A stretch of DNA of 64,000 nt from positions 1,984,001 through 2,048,000 of the forward strand of contig JBAOHZ010000009.1 of NCBI GenBank assembly GCA_037045225.1, given 5' to 3'. Both the position numbers and the translations under genes were made by a program. Origin of the DNA: Nitrospira sp. GTDB taxonomy: Bacteria > Nitrospirota > Nitrospiria > Nitrospirales > Nitrospiraceae. Position 1 is the first letter of the stretch; every line of letters starts with the position of its first letter. Below are positions 41,135-50,057 of the stretch, in pieces. The notes beneath the pieces were generated by a model, which saw nothing but the letters and a program-made list of their open reading frames with translations, was not told the origin of the DNA and made no database searches.

Positions 41135-41908
41135 ATGCAGGACGTGCTCAGCGCTCCAGGTAAGCGTGCTCTCGATCGGCTGGCCGGCCAGGCCGAGGCG
41201 TTGTTTGCCTTTGATTTCGACGGGACACTCGCGCGAATCGTTCAGGATCGGCATGCCGCTGCCCTCACCGAACCTATTCGTGCGGCCCTGCATGCTGTGG
41301 CGGTCGCCGCACCGACAGCGGTCATTTCGGGGCGGTCACTCGACGATCTTCGCCCGCGCATAGAGGGCATCTCCGCGCACCTCATCGGCAATCACGGGCT
41401 TGAAGGGCTGCATACGTCGGAGCGGGTCATGCACCAAGCTCAAGAGTGCTGTCGCGCGTGGCTCAAGACGGTTTCAAAAGATGAGCGGAATCTGACGCGG
41501 GTCGGGGTGATCGTGGAGGATAAGACCTATTCCCTGACGTTCCACTATCGGCAGGCCTGTTCTCCTCAGCTCGCGCGTGAGGCGATCTTTCATACGGTTT
41601 CGATGTTGACCCCTTCGCCGAGGCTCGTCTTGGGGAAAGCGGTGGTGAACGCCATCCCGTCCGGCAATCTCCATAAGGGATCCGCGATGTTGGAATTGAT
41701 GCACCAGCTGAAGAGTTCCGGTGCGCTCTACGTCGGCGACGACGATACCGACGAAGATGTGTTTTCGTTGCCGGATGAGCGCATTGTGACGGTGCGCATT
41801 GGAAAGAAAGTTGCGACCGCCGCACAATGGTATCTTGCGCGGCAGTCGCAGATCGGACTCTTGCTGCAATACCTTACCCTGGCGCGCCGCCGGCTGACGC
41901 CGTCCTAG
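41135..41908 (+). CDS. otsB: trehalose-6-phosphate phosphatase
   Basis: 257 residues from ATG 41135; upstream codons overlap otsA. HAD motifs: AFDFDGTLARI (motif I), VISGRSLDDL (motif II), GNHGLEG, and GDDDTDEDVFSL (motif IV). Removes phosphate from trehalose-6-phosphate made by OtsA. The tight otsA-otsB spacing marks an operon. Cytoplasmic. Confidence 0.94.
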   Translation: MQDVLSAPGKRALDRLAGQAEALFAFDFDGTLARIVQDRHAAALTEPIRAALHAVAVAAPTAVISGRSLDDLRPRIEGISAHLIGNHGLEGLHTSERVMHQAQECCRAWLKTVSKDERNLTRVGVIVEDKTYSLTFHYRQACSPQLAREAIFHTVSMLTPSPRLVLGKAVVNAIPSGNLHKGSAMLELMHQLKSSGALYVGDDDTDEDVFSLPDERIVTVRIGKKVATAAQWYLARQSQIGLLLQYLTLARRRLTPS

Positions 41909-42390
41909 GCTTCCTGCGCCGCCACCCCTTTTTTGTACTGACCGTAGATGTACACAGGAATATTCAGCTCTTTCAGGACCTGCTGGAGCAAGGGATAGAC
42001 CTTCTCCCATCCTAGACCACCGACTCCCGTTGCTAGACGAGGCAGTGCGACGCTCGTTACCTGATGCTCCTGCAGTTCCTTCTTCAGTGCTTGGAGCGCA
42101 TGATTCACGTTGGGCAAGGTGGCCTTTCCGGGATGATCCTGATCGCTGGCCGGCGGTTCTTGCGTAAACAGATTGATGATGACCGGCGAATTCGGACCTT
42201 TCCAGGACCAGGCGCCGCCCGGTTTGGGATTGTAGGTTTGGCAATAGTGGCGGAAATCTTTGTACATCCCCGGCCACTGCTCGCGGAGCGACAAGGCTAA
42301 GCCCTGCTTAAAATTGTCGTGGGGAGCAACGCCGTGTGCAATGGCGCCGGCGGTGGATAAGAGGATGTCTCCGTTCACTTCCTTGAGCAT
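41905..42390 (-). CDS. macro domain protein
   Basis: 161 residues. EVNGDILLSTAGAIAHGVAPHDNF starts the macro fold, VIINLFTQEPPAS lies in the middle, and LPRLATGVGGLGWEKVYPLL gives the ADP-ribose phosphate loop (GVGGLGW). Close to the Poa1p/ADP-ribose-1''-phosphate processing and DarG-type group. Removes or binds ADP-ribose. No toxin gene (DarT) sits beside it. Stop shares 4 bp with the end of otsB on the other strand. Confidence 0.87.
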   Translation of the reverse strand: MLKEVNGDILLSTAGAIAHGVAPHDNFKQGLALSLREQWPGMYKDFRHYCQTYNPKPGGAWSWKGPNSPVIINLFTQEPPASDQDHPGKATLPNVNHALQALKKELQEHQVTSVALPRLATGVGGLGWEKVYPLLQQVLKELNIPVYIYGQYKKGVAAQEA

Positions 42391-42611
42391 GACTGACGCC
42401 TCCTTGAGTTAGGAATAAGGTCACTTCTTATCACATAAGGCTGCGTCCGGTTCAATCAATGGAGCGGGGGAATAAATTTAATTTGCAACCAGGAATGCGA
42501 CTCGTTTCATCGCCGATAGAGTCGCTCGCCATGACGGCGTACAGGTCTCTTCTTGCATGAAGGACTCGTATGAGGAGACGCGTGTCTTGATCAGTGAAGG
42601 GAGGGACTCTC

Positions 42612-43445
42612 GTGAAGAAGGATAGGATGAACGCCTATCGCATCGAACCCGGCTGCCGGCCGGCATTAAAACGATTCGATCCCGACGACACCGGGGCGTA
42701 TAAAAAGAATGAAGATGGGAAAACCAAAGCCAAAGCGGCCACGGCCGAACTCATTGCAACACTCGATCAATTGCAGGAGCGTCTCTATGCCAACGGCACG
42801 CGTGCGTTGTTGATTGTCTTACAGGGAATGGACACCAGCGGCAAGGACGGCACAATTCGCAGTGTGATGTCCGGGGTCAATCCGCAAGGCTGCAAGGTGG
42901 TGTCTTTTAAAACGCCTTCCGCCGAAGAGCTCTCCCACGACTTCCTGTGGCGTGTGCATCAGAAAGCGCCCGCCAGGGGGCAAATCGGAATTTTCAACCG
43001 CTCGCACTATGAAGACGTGTTGATTACACGGGTGCACGGCTGGGTTTCGGGCAAGGAGGTGAAGCGCCGGTTCAATCAGATCAAGGAATTTGAGGAACTC
43101 CTTGCCGAGAACGGGACGGCCATTCTGAAGTGCTTTCTCCATATTTCAAAGGATGAACAGAAGGCTCGGCTGGAAGACCGCATTCATGATCCAGAGAAGC
43201 GTTGGAAATGGAATTCGGGAGATCTGGAAGAGCGCAAGCTCTGGGGCGAATATATGACGGCCTTCGAGGAGGTTCTTGCGGCGACCAGCAGCGACCGGGC
43301 GCCTTGGTATATCGTGCCGGCCAATCGCAAATGGTATCGCAATTTCGTGGTGGCCGAATTGGTGGTCCAGGCGCTGACGGCGATGAAGCTCTCGACCCCT
43401 CCGGCTCCCAAGGGAGTGAACTTCAACACGTTGAAGATTGTGTAG
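42612..43445 (+). CDS. ppk2: polyphosphate kinase 2 (PPK2 family, single domain)
   Basis: 277 residues from GTG 42612 (GGGAGG upstream); ATG 42627 is a possible later start. Walker A LQGMDTSGKDGTI, Walker B IGIFNRSHYEDVL, lid KRRFNQIKEFEELL and RIHDPEKRWKWNSGDLEER. One PPK2 domain as in classes I and III. Moves phosphate between polyphosphate and (d)NDP or NMP. The late segment APWYIVPANRKWYRNF is family standard. Confidence 0.95.
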   Translation: MKKDRMNAYRIEPGCRPALKRFDPDDTGAYKKNEDGKTKAKAATAELIATLDQLQERLYANGTRALLIVLQGMDTSGKDGTIRSVMSGVNPQGCKVVSFKTPSAEELSHDFLWRVHQKAPARGQIGIFNRSHYEDVLITRVHGWVSGKEVKRRFNQIKEFEELLAENGTAILKCFLHISKDEQKARLEDRIHDPEKRWKWNSGDLEERKLWGEYMTAFEEVLAATSSDRAPWYIVPANRKWYRNFVVAELVVQALTAMKLSTPPAPKGVNFNTLKIV

Positions 43446-43657
43446 CGCGGGGCCGTCGGCATGCAGGGGGGAGTCAGCGGGCGGCCTCCACCTTCGCTTA
43501 CGCTCCGGCCGGTGCTGTCGACTCTATGCCCTGCAGGATGAATAGTCGTCGAACCTGAGCGAGATGATAGGATGGTCCAGTGAGATGAGGCGGTCACAAC
43601 GGGTGCAACCGCAGGACGCGCGGTCGCAGCGCGCGTCCATGATGGAAGGAGCGTAAC

Positions 43658-44371
43658 ATGCGCATGGTCATGCTGGGTCTAGCAGGAGGCATCCTCCTGA
43701 CGGCTGTTGCAGCGGTCGTGTCGGCGAGTGATTTTGAGGGCCTCATGCTCCTGAATGAGACAAGCGACGGGGCGACGATGCAGCAGCAGTGGTTTCTGAA
43801 GGGCGACAAATTGCGGTTTGAGGAAACAGGCCCGGATGCGGATAAGGGCGCTCTGATCTTCGATGCAAAGAAGAAGATCATGTACAGTCTTCAGCATGAC
43901 GAGAGGATGTATGTGGAAATTCCCACGGGGGAGACGTCTCAGGTTCCGCCGGAGAGGTCGGAGGACGTCGTGATCGTCAAGACCGGAAAGCGCGATCAGG
44001 CCGCAGGGTATTCCTGCGACATCTATCACACGAAAGACAAGTCGGACGGCAGCACCGGCGAGCTCTGCATCGCGAGGGGGATCGGGAATGCGGCCATGTT
44101 GGGAATGATGAGCGCACAAGCGGGAGGCGCCTCGTTGCTGCCGGGGTGGATGCGTGAGCTCTTCAAGGACGGCGGGTTTCCGATCAAGGGCGTGGATCGT
44201 GATGCCAAGGGGAATGAGGAGGCTCGCTGGGAAGTGATAAAAATCGAAAAGAAAAGTCTCGACGATAGGTTGTTCCTCCCTCCCGCCGACTATAAGAAAC
44301 AGGATATGGCGGTGATCAGGCAGCCATTCGATGGTGCGATGAAAGAGGGGCGTTCTCCGGCGGACCGGTAA
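43658..44371 (+). CDS. exported protein, DUF4412-like
   Basis: 237 residues; GAAGGAGCG upstream. Signal peptide to about AVVSASDF. Then FEGLMLLNETSDGATMQQQWFLKGDKLRFEE, ALIFDAKKKIMYSL and DERMYVEIPTG, a beta-rich pattern like LolA-fold DUF4412 proteins. A pair of Cys (SCDIYH, ELCIARG) could form a disulfide. Periplasmic; function unknown. Confidence 0.75.
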   Translation: MRMVMLGLAGGILLTAVAAVVSASDFEGLMLLNETSDGATMQQQWFLKGDKLRFEETGPDADKGALIFDAKKKIMYSLQHDERMYVEIPTGETSQVPPERSEDVVIVKTGKRDQAAGYSCDIYHTKDKSDGSTGELCIARGIGNAAMLGMMSAQAGGASLLPGWMRELFKDGGFPIKGVDRDAKGNEEARWEVIKIEKKSLDDRLFLPPADYKKQDMAVIRQPFDGAMKEGRSPADR

Positions 44372-44404
44372 GGCTGCTGGTTGCCGGCCGCCACCCCACC
44401 CCCG

Positions 44405-44437
44405 TATTGACAGAATTTTTCGAGGAGCGTAGAGAGG
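44405..44437 (+). repeat. promoter-like direct repeat, copy A
   Basis: TATTGACAGAATTTTTCGAG followed by GAGCGTAGAGAGG. Contains TTGACA (44407-44412), 17 bp, TAGAGA (44430-44435), plus an AGGAG element. Matches copy B at 44917 across about 30 bases with few changes. Confidence 0.55.
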
Positions 44438-44916
44438 ATTTGCGGCCCGATTGCATCGTGGTAGCTGGGAGACCGGACAGACCGCGCGGCTGCCGTCTAG
44501 ATCTCCCACTGATTCCCGCAACAGAGAGGAGGGTGGACGATGAACGATATGACTCCACCTGGCCCGTGTGGCCTGCCGAATTGAAGGCAGGTGTCTCGTC
44601 GGTTCTGCCGGTCGGTTCTCTCTTGGCTATGCCTCATGGCATTGAAGGCGCACGGAGGTCCCTCATTGCGTCATGCCTCTCAGCGGAGGACTGGTCGTGG
44701 TTTCTCTATCTTGCCTGTGGATGACAGGCTGTGTTTCTCTGGCGAGATGTTCCTGCCTCACGTTCGATTCGGCAGGTCTTTACGGGCCGCGACATGACGA
44801 ACAGCACTCGGCGTCCTAAGCGCCACCCGGGGGCTCCTGTCCACGCAGGGGCCCTTGTCGGTGAGAGATCTCAAGCAGTCCGCCAGTTCAGGATAGATGA
44901 CCAGGGCCAATTTCCC

Positions 44917-44950
44917 TATTGACAGGATTTTCTAAGGAGCGTAAGAGGGG
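44917..44950 (+). repeat. promoter-like direct repeat, copy B
   Basis: TATTGACAGGATTTTCTAAG followed by GAGCGTAAGAGGGG. TTGACA (44919-44924), 17 bp, TAAGAG (44942-44947). No open frame with a good start follows either copy. Confidence 0.55.
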
Positions 44951-45326
44951 AGAGTGTATTCCAAGGGCTGTGTTAACCGTGACGAGGCGATGGACAGTGC
45001 GCGCCTGTTCGGGAGACCTCGCCACTCCTCAACCGGGGAGGGTCACACATGGAAGAACTTACGCCACCGGATTAGAACGGCCCGCAGAGTCGCGGGTGAC
45101 CTGATCGTCGGTCGTGGTTGACGGATCCTTCGCGGGCTTGTGCCTCTCGGCACTATCCGATAATCGGATAACAGCCACAAAAAAAGAGAAGGATTCGATC
45201 TAAACACGAGGCACACAAGTTCCCGGGGTAGATTACCCCCCGACGGATATCCTGACACCCCGTCTTCTCGAACGGGTCCCGAGTCTCCGATCACATCATC
45301 GATTTTTTCGGCGTCCCAAGCGCCAT

Positions 45327-45371
45327 CCACGGGCGACCTCCCACCGCAGTGTAGGGTCGCCCGTGGCATTT
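45327..45371 (+). terminator. terminator-like hairpin before the MscS gene
   Basis: CCACGGGCGACC (45327-45338) pairs perfectly with GGTCGCCCGTGG (45355-45366) around a 16-base loop, then CATTTTAT. It ends whatever is transcribed through the gene-poor stretch. Confidence 0.75.
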
Positions 45372-45470
45372 TATCGTCCTGGCCCTCCCATCTTGTTCAG
45401 ACCTTCTTCCATGGCATACAGTCGTCCGAACTGTTCAGCGCAGATCACGCGTTGAGCCATGGAGGTGCCT

Positions 45471-46004
45471 ATGTCTTTTCTGGATGTGTTCGTCCGTGGA
45501 GATTTCATCAACCCTGCGACATGGGTCGGGGCTGTGTTTTACGCATGCTTCTTCATTCTGGTCGCCTGGTTTTTGGCTCGTACGATCAAGCTGGGGGTGC
45601 GCCGGGCCGGAGTTCTCTTGAAACATCAGGCCGCGTCGACGCTGTTGATCAGGCTAGGGCAGATCGTGGTCTACACCTTGGCGGTCATTTTCTATTTTCA
45701 TACGATTCCGCAACTGCATTCCGTGGGCACGGCCTTGCTGGCCAGTGCCGGAGTGACGTCGATTCTCTTCGGGTTTGCCGCGCAGACGACGCTCAGTAAT
45801 CTGGTGTCAGGCTTCGCGTTGCTGTTCTATCATCCGTTCGAGGTGGGCGATCGTGTGCAGCTCTCGGCGCCGACCGGCCTTGAGACGGGGGTGATTGATG
45901 CCATGACGATGGGGTATATCCTGGTGAAGACGGGCGACGGCCGCGACATCGTGGTGCCCAATAGCGTTGCGGCGGTGCAGATCGTGGTGAAGCTGGCTTC
46001 GTAG
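45471..46004 (+). CDS. small mechanosensitive channel protein (MscS family)
   Basis: 177 residues from ATG 45471 behind GGAGGTG. Two to three helices, the pore-lining helix ASAGVTSILFGFAAQTTLSNLVSGFALLF, then the beta domain (HPFEVGDRVQL...TGVIDAMTMGYILVKTGDGRDIVVPNS). It ends right after the beta domain, without the alpha/beta C-terminal vestibule of MscS (286 residues in E. coli), so it is a minimal version. Gene looks intact. Protects from osmotic downshock. Confidence 0.85.
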   Translation: MSFLDVFVRGDFINPATWVGAVFYACFFILVAWFLARTIKLGVRRAGVLLKHQAASTLLIRLGQIVVYTLAVIFYFHTIPQLHSVGTALLASAGVTSILFGFAAQTTLSNLVSGFALLFYHPFEVGDRVQLSAPTGLETGVIDAMTMGYILVKTGDGRDIVVPNSVAAVQIVVKLAS

Positions 46005-46101
46005 AAGAAGCGCTTCTGGCGAATGGCGTATCGCCCAGATCAGTGACCGGACCGTTCTCTTTCCGAGCCATAGGCCATGAGCCATCTGCCTCGTGGCGTG
46101 C

Positions 46102-46794
46102 TCAGATGCGGTCGGGAAAGTCGGAGACGATTCCGTCCACGCCCATCTCACGCATACGTTGGATGTCGTGCCGTTCGTTCACGGTGTAGGTGAAGACCTG
46201 CGTTCCGAGGTTGTGGTAGGTCTGGAGCAACAGGGGTGTGACGGTCGAATAGTGGAGTCCGACGTGAGTTGCCGCTACGGCAACGACATCTGCGACGGGG
46301 TCCTGAGGAAGGTGGCGAGGGTGCAAGACCATCAACTTCGCCTCGGGATCGACTTGCCGAAGGCGACGGAGTTCTGAGATGAGAAAGGACGCATAGATCA
46401 ACGTGCCGGGGAAGCCGGTGCGTTTCACGATCGCGCAGGCCTCGTTTCCAATTCCTTCTACTTTCAGTTCGAGAATCATCCCGATGGCTCCCCCGGCGAT
46501 GTCCAACGCTTCCTCCAACGTCGGTACGCGTTGCCAATTGCCCGCGTCCAGTCGTTGGATCTGCTCGAGTGACAACTCGGCCACGTGACCGGGTTTATTG
46601 GTGGTGCGATCGATGGTCTCGTCGTGTAACAGCACGAGATGACCGTCGTTGGTTGCGCGCAGGTCGATTTCGACGAAATCTGCGTGAAAGGATCGGGCTT
46701 TCCAAATCGCGGCGAGCGTATTCTCAGGGGCGTGGCCGGCGGCTCCCCGATGACCGATGCGAAGGACGGTGGCGATAGCGACCTCGCGTAAGAT
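46102..46794 (-). CDS. glycerophosphodiester phosphodiesterase (no canonical start codon)
   Basis: The full domain reads LRIGHRGAAGHAPENTLAAI, then VEIDLRATNDGHLVLLHDETIDRTTN and a C-terminal YTVNERHDIQRMREMGVDGIVSDFPD. Catalytic HRG, E of ENT, EID and HD are all present. But the frame from the stop at 46870 to the HRG motif (46747) has no ATG, GTG, TTG or CTG. The best guess is ATC at 46794, 12 bp after a GGAGG. The first GTG (46635) would cut off the catalytic His. 230 residues if ATC is used. Confidence 0.75.
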   Translation of the reverse strand: MLREVAIATVLRIGHRGAAGHAPENTLAAIWKARSFHADFVEIDLRATNDGHLVLLHDETIDRTTNKPGHVAELSLEQIQRLDAGNWQRVPTLEEALDIAGGAIGMILELKVEGIGNEACAIVKRTGFPGTLIYASFLISELRRLRQVDPEAKLMVLHPRHLPQDPVADVVAVAATHVGLHYSTVTPLLLQTYHNLGTQVFTYTVNERHDIQRMREMGVDGIVSDFPDRI

Positions 46795-47021
46795 GGCCTG
46801 GGAGAATCCTCCCCGATTTCCTACAGACGGTTTGCGGGGGGAGGGGCTTTCTTTTCGAACCCCATTTCCCTACCATATTTCGCGTCAGTCTGCAAAGCAT
46901 CTCCGCAGTCAGAGGGCAAGTCGTTGGTGACGGAGGCGTCGACGAGAGCGAATGATGAGGCAGAACACGTTCCCCTACGGGTGATTTCTTAGCGAGTCGC
47001 CGTGCGTGAAAGGAGGCTGCC

Positions 47022-47510
47022 ATGCTTGTCCAAGATGTGATGTCCACCGGTGTGGTCACAGCCAGACGAAACGAATCCGTGCGTTCCGTGGTCACCAAGA
47101 TGCTCAGTCGTCATTGCGGCGCGATTCCGGTCGTGGAGGACGGCGAGTTGTTGATCGGCCTGGTGACGTTGCGCGATGTCTTGATCCCCCTCTATCCCAA
47201 TTACGGCGAATATATTCATGACAATGTGCACAGTCGGGATTTTATTGAGATGGAGGATGCGTATGCGGATGTCCTGACCCAGCGGGTCGAGGAGGTCATG
47301 AGTGTGAATCCATTGACGGTGACGCCACGGACTCCCGTGCTGGAAGCGGCATCGTATATGGGCGTGAAGAATTTTCGACGCATTCCGGTGGTCGAGAAAG
47401 GCACATTGGTCGGGATGGTCAGTGTGGGGGATATTAATCGAGGGTTGTTCTTTGAGCGCGGACATGCTGCATTGGAGCACCAACGTGCGGCGCAGCCCTC
47501 AGGGTACTAG
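47022..47510 (+). CDS. CBS domain pair protein
   Basis: 162 residues behind AAAGGAGG. CBS 1 at about 1-60 (VQDVMSTGVVTARRNESVRSV, GAIPVVEDGELLIGLVTLRDVL), CBS 2 at about 88-148 (VEEVMSVNPLTVTPRTPVLEAA, RRIPVVEKGTLVGMVSVGDI). Binds adenine nucleotides and usually controls a partner. No enzyme domain attached. Confidence 0.92.
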   Translation: MLVQDVMSTGVVTARRNESVRSVVTKMLSRHCGAIPVVEDGELLIGLVTLRDVLIPLYPNYGEYIHDNVHSRDFIEMEDAYADVLTQRVEEVMSVNPLTVTPRTPVLEAASYMGVKNFRRIPVVEKGTLVGMVSVGDINRGLFFERGHAALEHQRAAQPSGY

Positions 47511-47596
47511 GGCGGTTGCGGGACAGAACGGGCAGCTCGTAGAATAGCGCCTTCTCGAAACCACTGACGATTGTCACCGTCTGCGAAGGAGATGTC

Positions 47597-47944
47597 ATGA
47601 GTCTGGCCGACAAGAAATGTATTCCCTGCCGGGGCGGGGTCCCTCCCCTCCCTGCAGAGCGTACGGAATCGTTGCTGCAGGAATTGGGACGCGGGTGGTC
47701 ACTCAATACCCAGGGCCATCTGGAGCGGTTGTATACGTTTAAGGATTTCGCACAGTCGCTGGATTTTGCAAATAAGGTCGGGGTCGTGGCTGAAGCCGAG
47801 GGCCATCATCCGGATCTATATGTGGCGTGGGGTAAATGTAAGGTCGAGATCTGGACGCACAAAATCAATGGACTCACGGAGAGTGATTTTTATCTGGCCG
47901 CCAAAGCGGATCGTGAATTTGACCCGTTCCGGGCTGGAGCCTAA
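47597..47944 (+). CDS. 4a-hydroxytetrahydrobiopterin dehydratase (PCD/DCoH)
   Basis: 115 residues; GAAGGAG upstream. EGHHPDLYVAWGKCKVEIWTHKINGLTESD carries the catalytic His pair (H70, H71) and H88. The N-terminus adds CIPCRGGVPPL, common in bacterial PCDs. Acts in pterin recycling or molybdopterin-linked metabolism. No aromatic amino acid hydroxylase is seen in the window. Confidence 0.94.
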   Translation: MSLADKKCIPCRGGVPPLPAERTESLLQELGRGWSLNTQGHLERLYTFKDFAQSLDFANKVGVVAEAEGHHPDLYVAWGKCKVEIWTHKINGLTESDFYLAAKADREFDPFRAGA

Positions 47945-48158
47945 CCCGGACCAGTCATGGCGCATGTACTGCGACAACCGATCTCCTCGCCCGGCGCGAA
48001 CGTTTTCGCTCGTCCTCCTCGATGGCTCGCGGTATTTTCCCCTGCGTCGCCCTCTCCGCAGGCGCTCGTGGCGCGTCTCGTGGTCGATCGTTTCGTGAGG
48101 AGGTTCATCGCATATCCTGCTGTATGCCCTGCCCTGTGCCGACCAGACTGGGGTGCGT

Positions 48159-50021
48159 ATGAGTAATGTTCAGGTCCAGGTGGCGCTCGTCAATATGCCC
48201 TTCAGTTTTTCGAAGTATCCCTCGATTCAATTGGGGACACTCTCGGCGTTGCTGAAGTCGAGAGGTGTGGCGGTCGATTGCCACCACTTGAATGTGCGAT
48301 TCGCGCATAAGATCGGAATTCCGCTCTACGAATCGATTTGTGAGAAACGCGCCCTGTTCGGTGAGTGGCTGTTCTCCTATCTCCTGTTTCGCGATAACCC
48401 CCAACGGGCCGACTATCCGCGAGTGTTCAAACCGGTGTTTGAGCAGATTGCCCGGGAGAGCGGCCAACCGGTCTCGTTCTTCGAGGAGATGGCCACGCGG
48501 ACGGCGCCGCAATTCCTGACGGGGGCGATGACCGGCATCGACTGGGGTCAGTACAAAATCGTGGGGTTTACATCCACCTTTGATCAAAACGTCGCCAGCC
48601 TGACCATGGCGAAGCTGATCAAGGATTTGTATCCGGATGTGACAATCGTATTCGGTGGCGCCAACTACGATGGTGAGATGGGCTTGGAGTATTTTCGGGC
48701 GTTCCCGTTCATCGACCATGTGGTGGTTGGTGAAGGCGAGGTGACGTTTCCCGCGTTAGTCGACCATGTGCTGAGCGGATCGATTGGCCCCTGCCCCAAA
48801 GGCGTGACGTACCGGGAGAATGGCGAGATTCGTTATGAGCCGAATACGGCACTTTTTACGGAATTTGCGCACACCGGTCCGCCGGACTACGACGACTATT
48901 ATCATCTCCTGGCTGAGCTCGGTACCGAAGCGTCGCGTGGACTGGATCGCATTCTCTTGTACGAAGGCTCACGCGGTTGTTGGTGGGGAGAAAAACACCA
49001 TTGCACTTTCTGCGGACTGAATGCGCAGAGCATGAAGTTCCGCGCCAAGTCGTCCGAACAAGTCGCTCGTGAGATGGCGTTTTTGTCGAGTCGGTACGAT
49101 ACGACACGGTTCCGGCTTGTGGACAACATCATCGATATGAAATATGTCGAGCACCTGTTCGGCAGCTTCGCCCAGGAGCGCCGCGACCTGGATGTGTTCA
49201 TTGAAACCAAGAGCAATCTGCAGAAGAGTCAGATCCGAACGCTGGCCGTAGGGGGCGTGAAGTGCATGCAGCCCGGTTTGGAAAGCCTCAGCCTGACTCA
49301 GTTGAAGGCGATGGATAAGGGCGTGACGCCCATGCAGAATCTAGTCTGCCTGAAATGGTGCTTCTACTATCGCGTGGCGGTGTCGTGGAATATCCTGCTC
49401 GGATTTCCGGGCGAGACCAACGATGACTATCGTCGGCAGATTGCTCTCCTCCCCTCTCTCTTTCACCTGCAGCCGCCGGAAGGAGCTGGGAAGTTCTGGC
49501 TGGAGCGGTTCAGCCCCTACTACACGCGTCCGCACGAATACGGCATCCGCATCGCTGGCCCGGGCATGGCCTATTCGCATGTCTATGATTCGCGGCAGGT
49601 CGATCTTGCGAAAATCGCGTATGACTTCGAATACGAGCTCGACCAATGGTCCGTGGATCCGGAGGTGTTTCAGGAGTTGATGAGTGTCGTGGAAGAATGG
49701 CAACGGCGAGCCGCCTCTGCAGACAAGCCGTTCCTGTACTATTCGAAGGCGTTCGACTATGTGACGGTGTACGATGGGCGGACGATGACTCCGACGCGTG
49801 AACGGTTCGACTGGCCGGCGTCATTATTCATTGATCTGTGCAGCGAAGCACCGAAGTCATTGGAGCACTTGCGAAGCGCGGTTCGGGAGCGTGGTGACGT
49901 GGGGAGCGCGGCGGATGGCGTCATCCAAGAGTCGTTGGAGCGATTGACGGCGAAGCGAATTCTCTATGAAGAGCGGGGAAAGTATTTCACGCTGGCCATT
50001 CCCGAGCATCCCTATTATTAA
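48159..50021 (+). CDS. B12-binding-type radical SAM protein, RiPP maturation C-methyltransferase family
   Basis: 620 residues from ATG 48159 (GTG 48153 possible). N-terminal B12-type Rossmann region (about 1-200), radical SAM core with an unusual cluster motif C274-x7-C282-x2-C285 (RGCWWGEKHHCTFCGLNAQ) and a C-terminal region (about 440-620). The CWWG...HHCTFCG signature is that of RiPP maturation radical SAM C-methyltransferases (TIGR03975 type), which methylate unactivated carbons of a precursor peptide. No precursor or other RiPP enzyme is obvious nearby. Confidence 0.88.
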   Translation: MSNVQVQVALVNMPFSFSKYPSIQLGTLSALLKSRGVAVDCHHLNVRFAHKIGIPLYESICEKRALFGEWLFSYLLFRDNPQRADYPRVFKPVFEQIARESGQPVSFFEEMATRTAPQFLTGAMTGIDWGQYKIVGFTSTFDQNVASLTMAKLIKDLYPDVTIVFGGANYDGEMGLEYFRAFPFIDHVVVGEGEVTFPALVDHVLSGSIGPCPKGVTYRENGEIRYEPNTALFTEFAHTGPPDYDDYYHLLAELGTEASRGLDRILLYEGSRGCWWGEKHHCTFCGLNAQSMKFRAKSSEQVAREMAFLSSRYDTTRFRLVDNIIDMKYVEHLFGSFAQERRDLDVFIETKSNLQKSQIRTLAVGGVKCMQPGLESLSLTQLKAMDKGVTPMQNLVCLKWCFYYRVAVSWNILLGFPGETNDDYRRQIALLPSLFHLQPPEGAGKFWLERFSPYYTRPHEYGIRIAGPGMAYSHVYDSRQVDLAKIAYDFEYELDQWSVDPEVFQELMSVVEEWQRRAASADKPFLYYSKAFDYVTVYDGRTMTPTRERFDWPASLFIDLCSEAPKSLEHLRSAVRERGDVGSAADGVIQESLERLTAKRILYEERGKYFTLAIPEHPYY

Positions 50022-50057
50022 GCGGATTCTGCGGTCGCGTCGGGTGTATCCCCTCCC

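Larger units (their letters stand above)
44372..45470. other. 1.1-kb stretch without a supportable gene
   Basis: The longest open frame (44407-44724, plus) lacks an RBS at its start and any domain. The stretch holds two copies of a promoter-like element (44405, 44917), a 9-bp G-C hairpin at 44831-44854 (GGGCTCCTG/CAGGGGCCC) and a terminator at 45327-45371. It may carry decayed genes or small RNAs. Confidence 0.6.

Noticed and set aside
44407..44724. 105-codon plus-strand frame
   Set aside because: No RBS at its start, no domain, and the start lies inside the repeated promoter-like element.
47957..48166. 69-codon frame touching the radical SAM start, considered as a RiPP precursor
   Set aside because: Arg/Ala/Pro-rich, no leader-like helix or core motif, and coding signal is weak.
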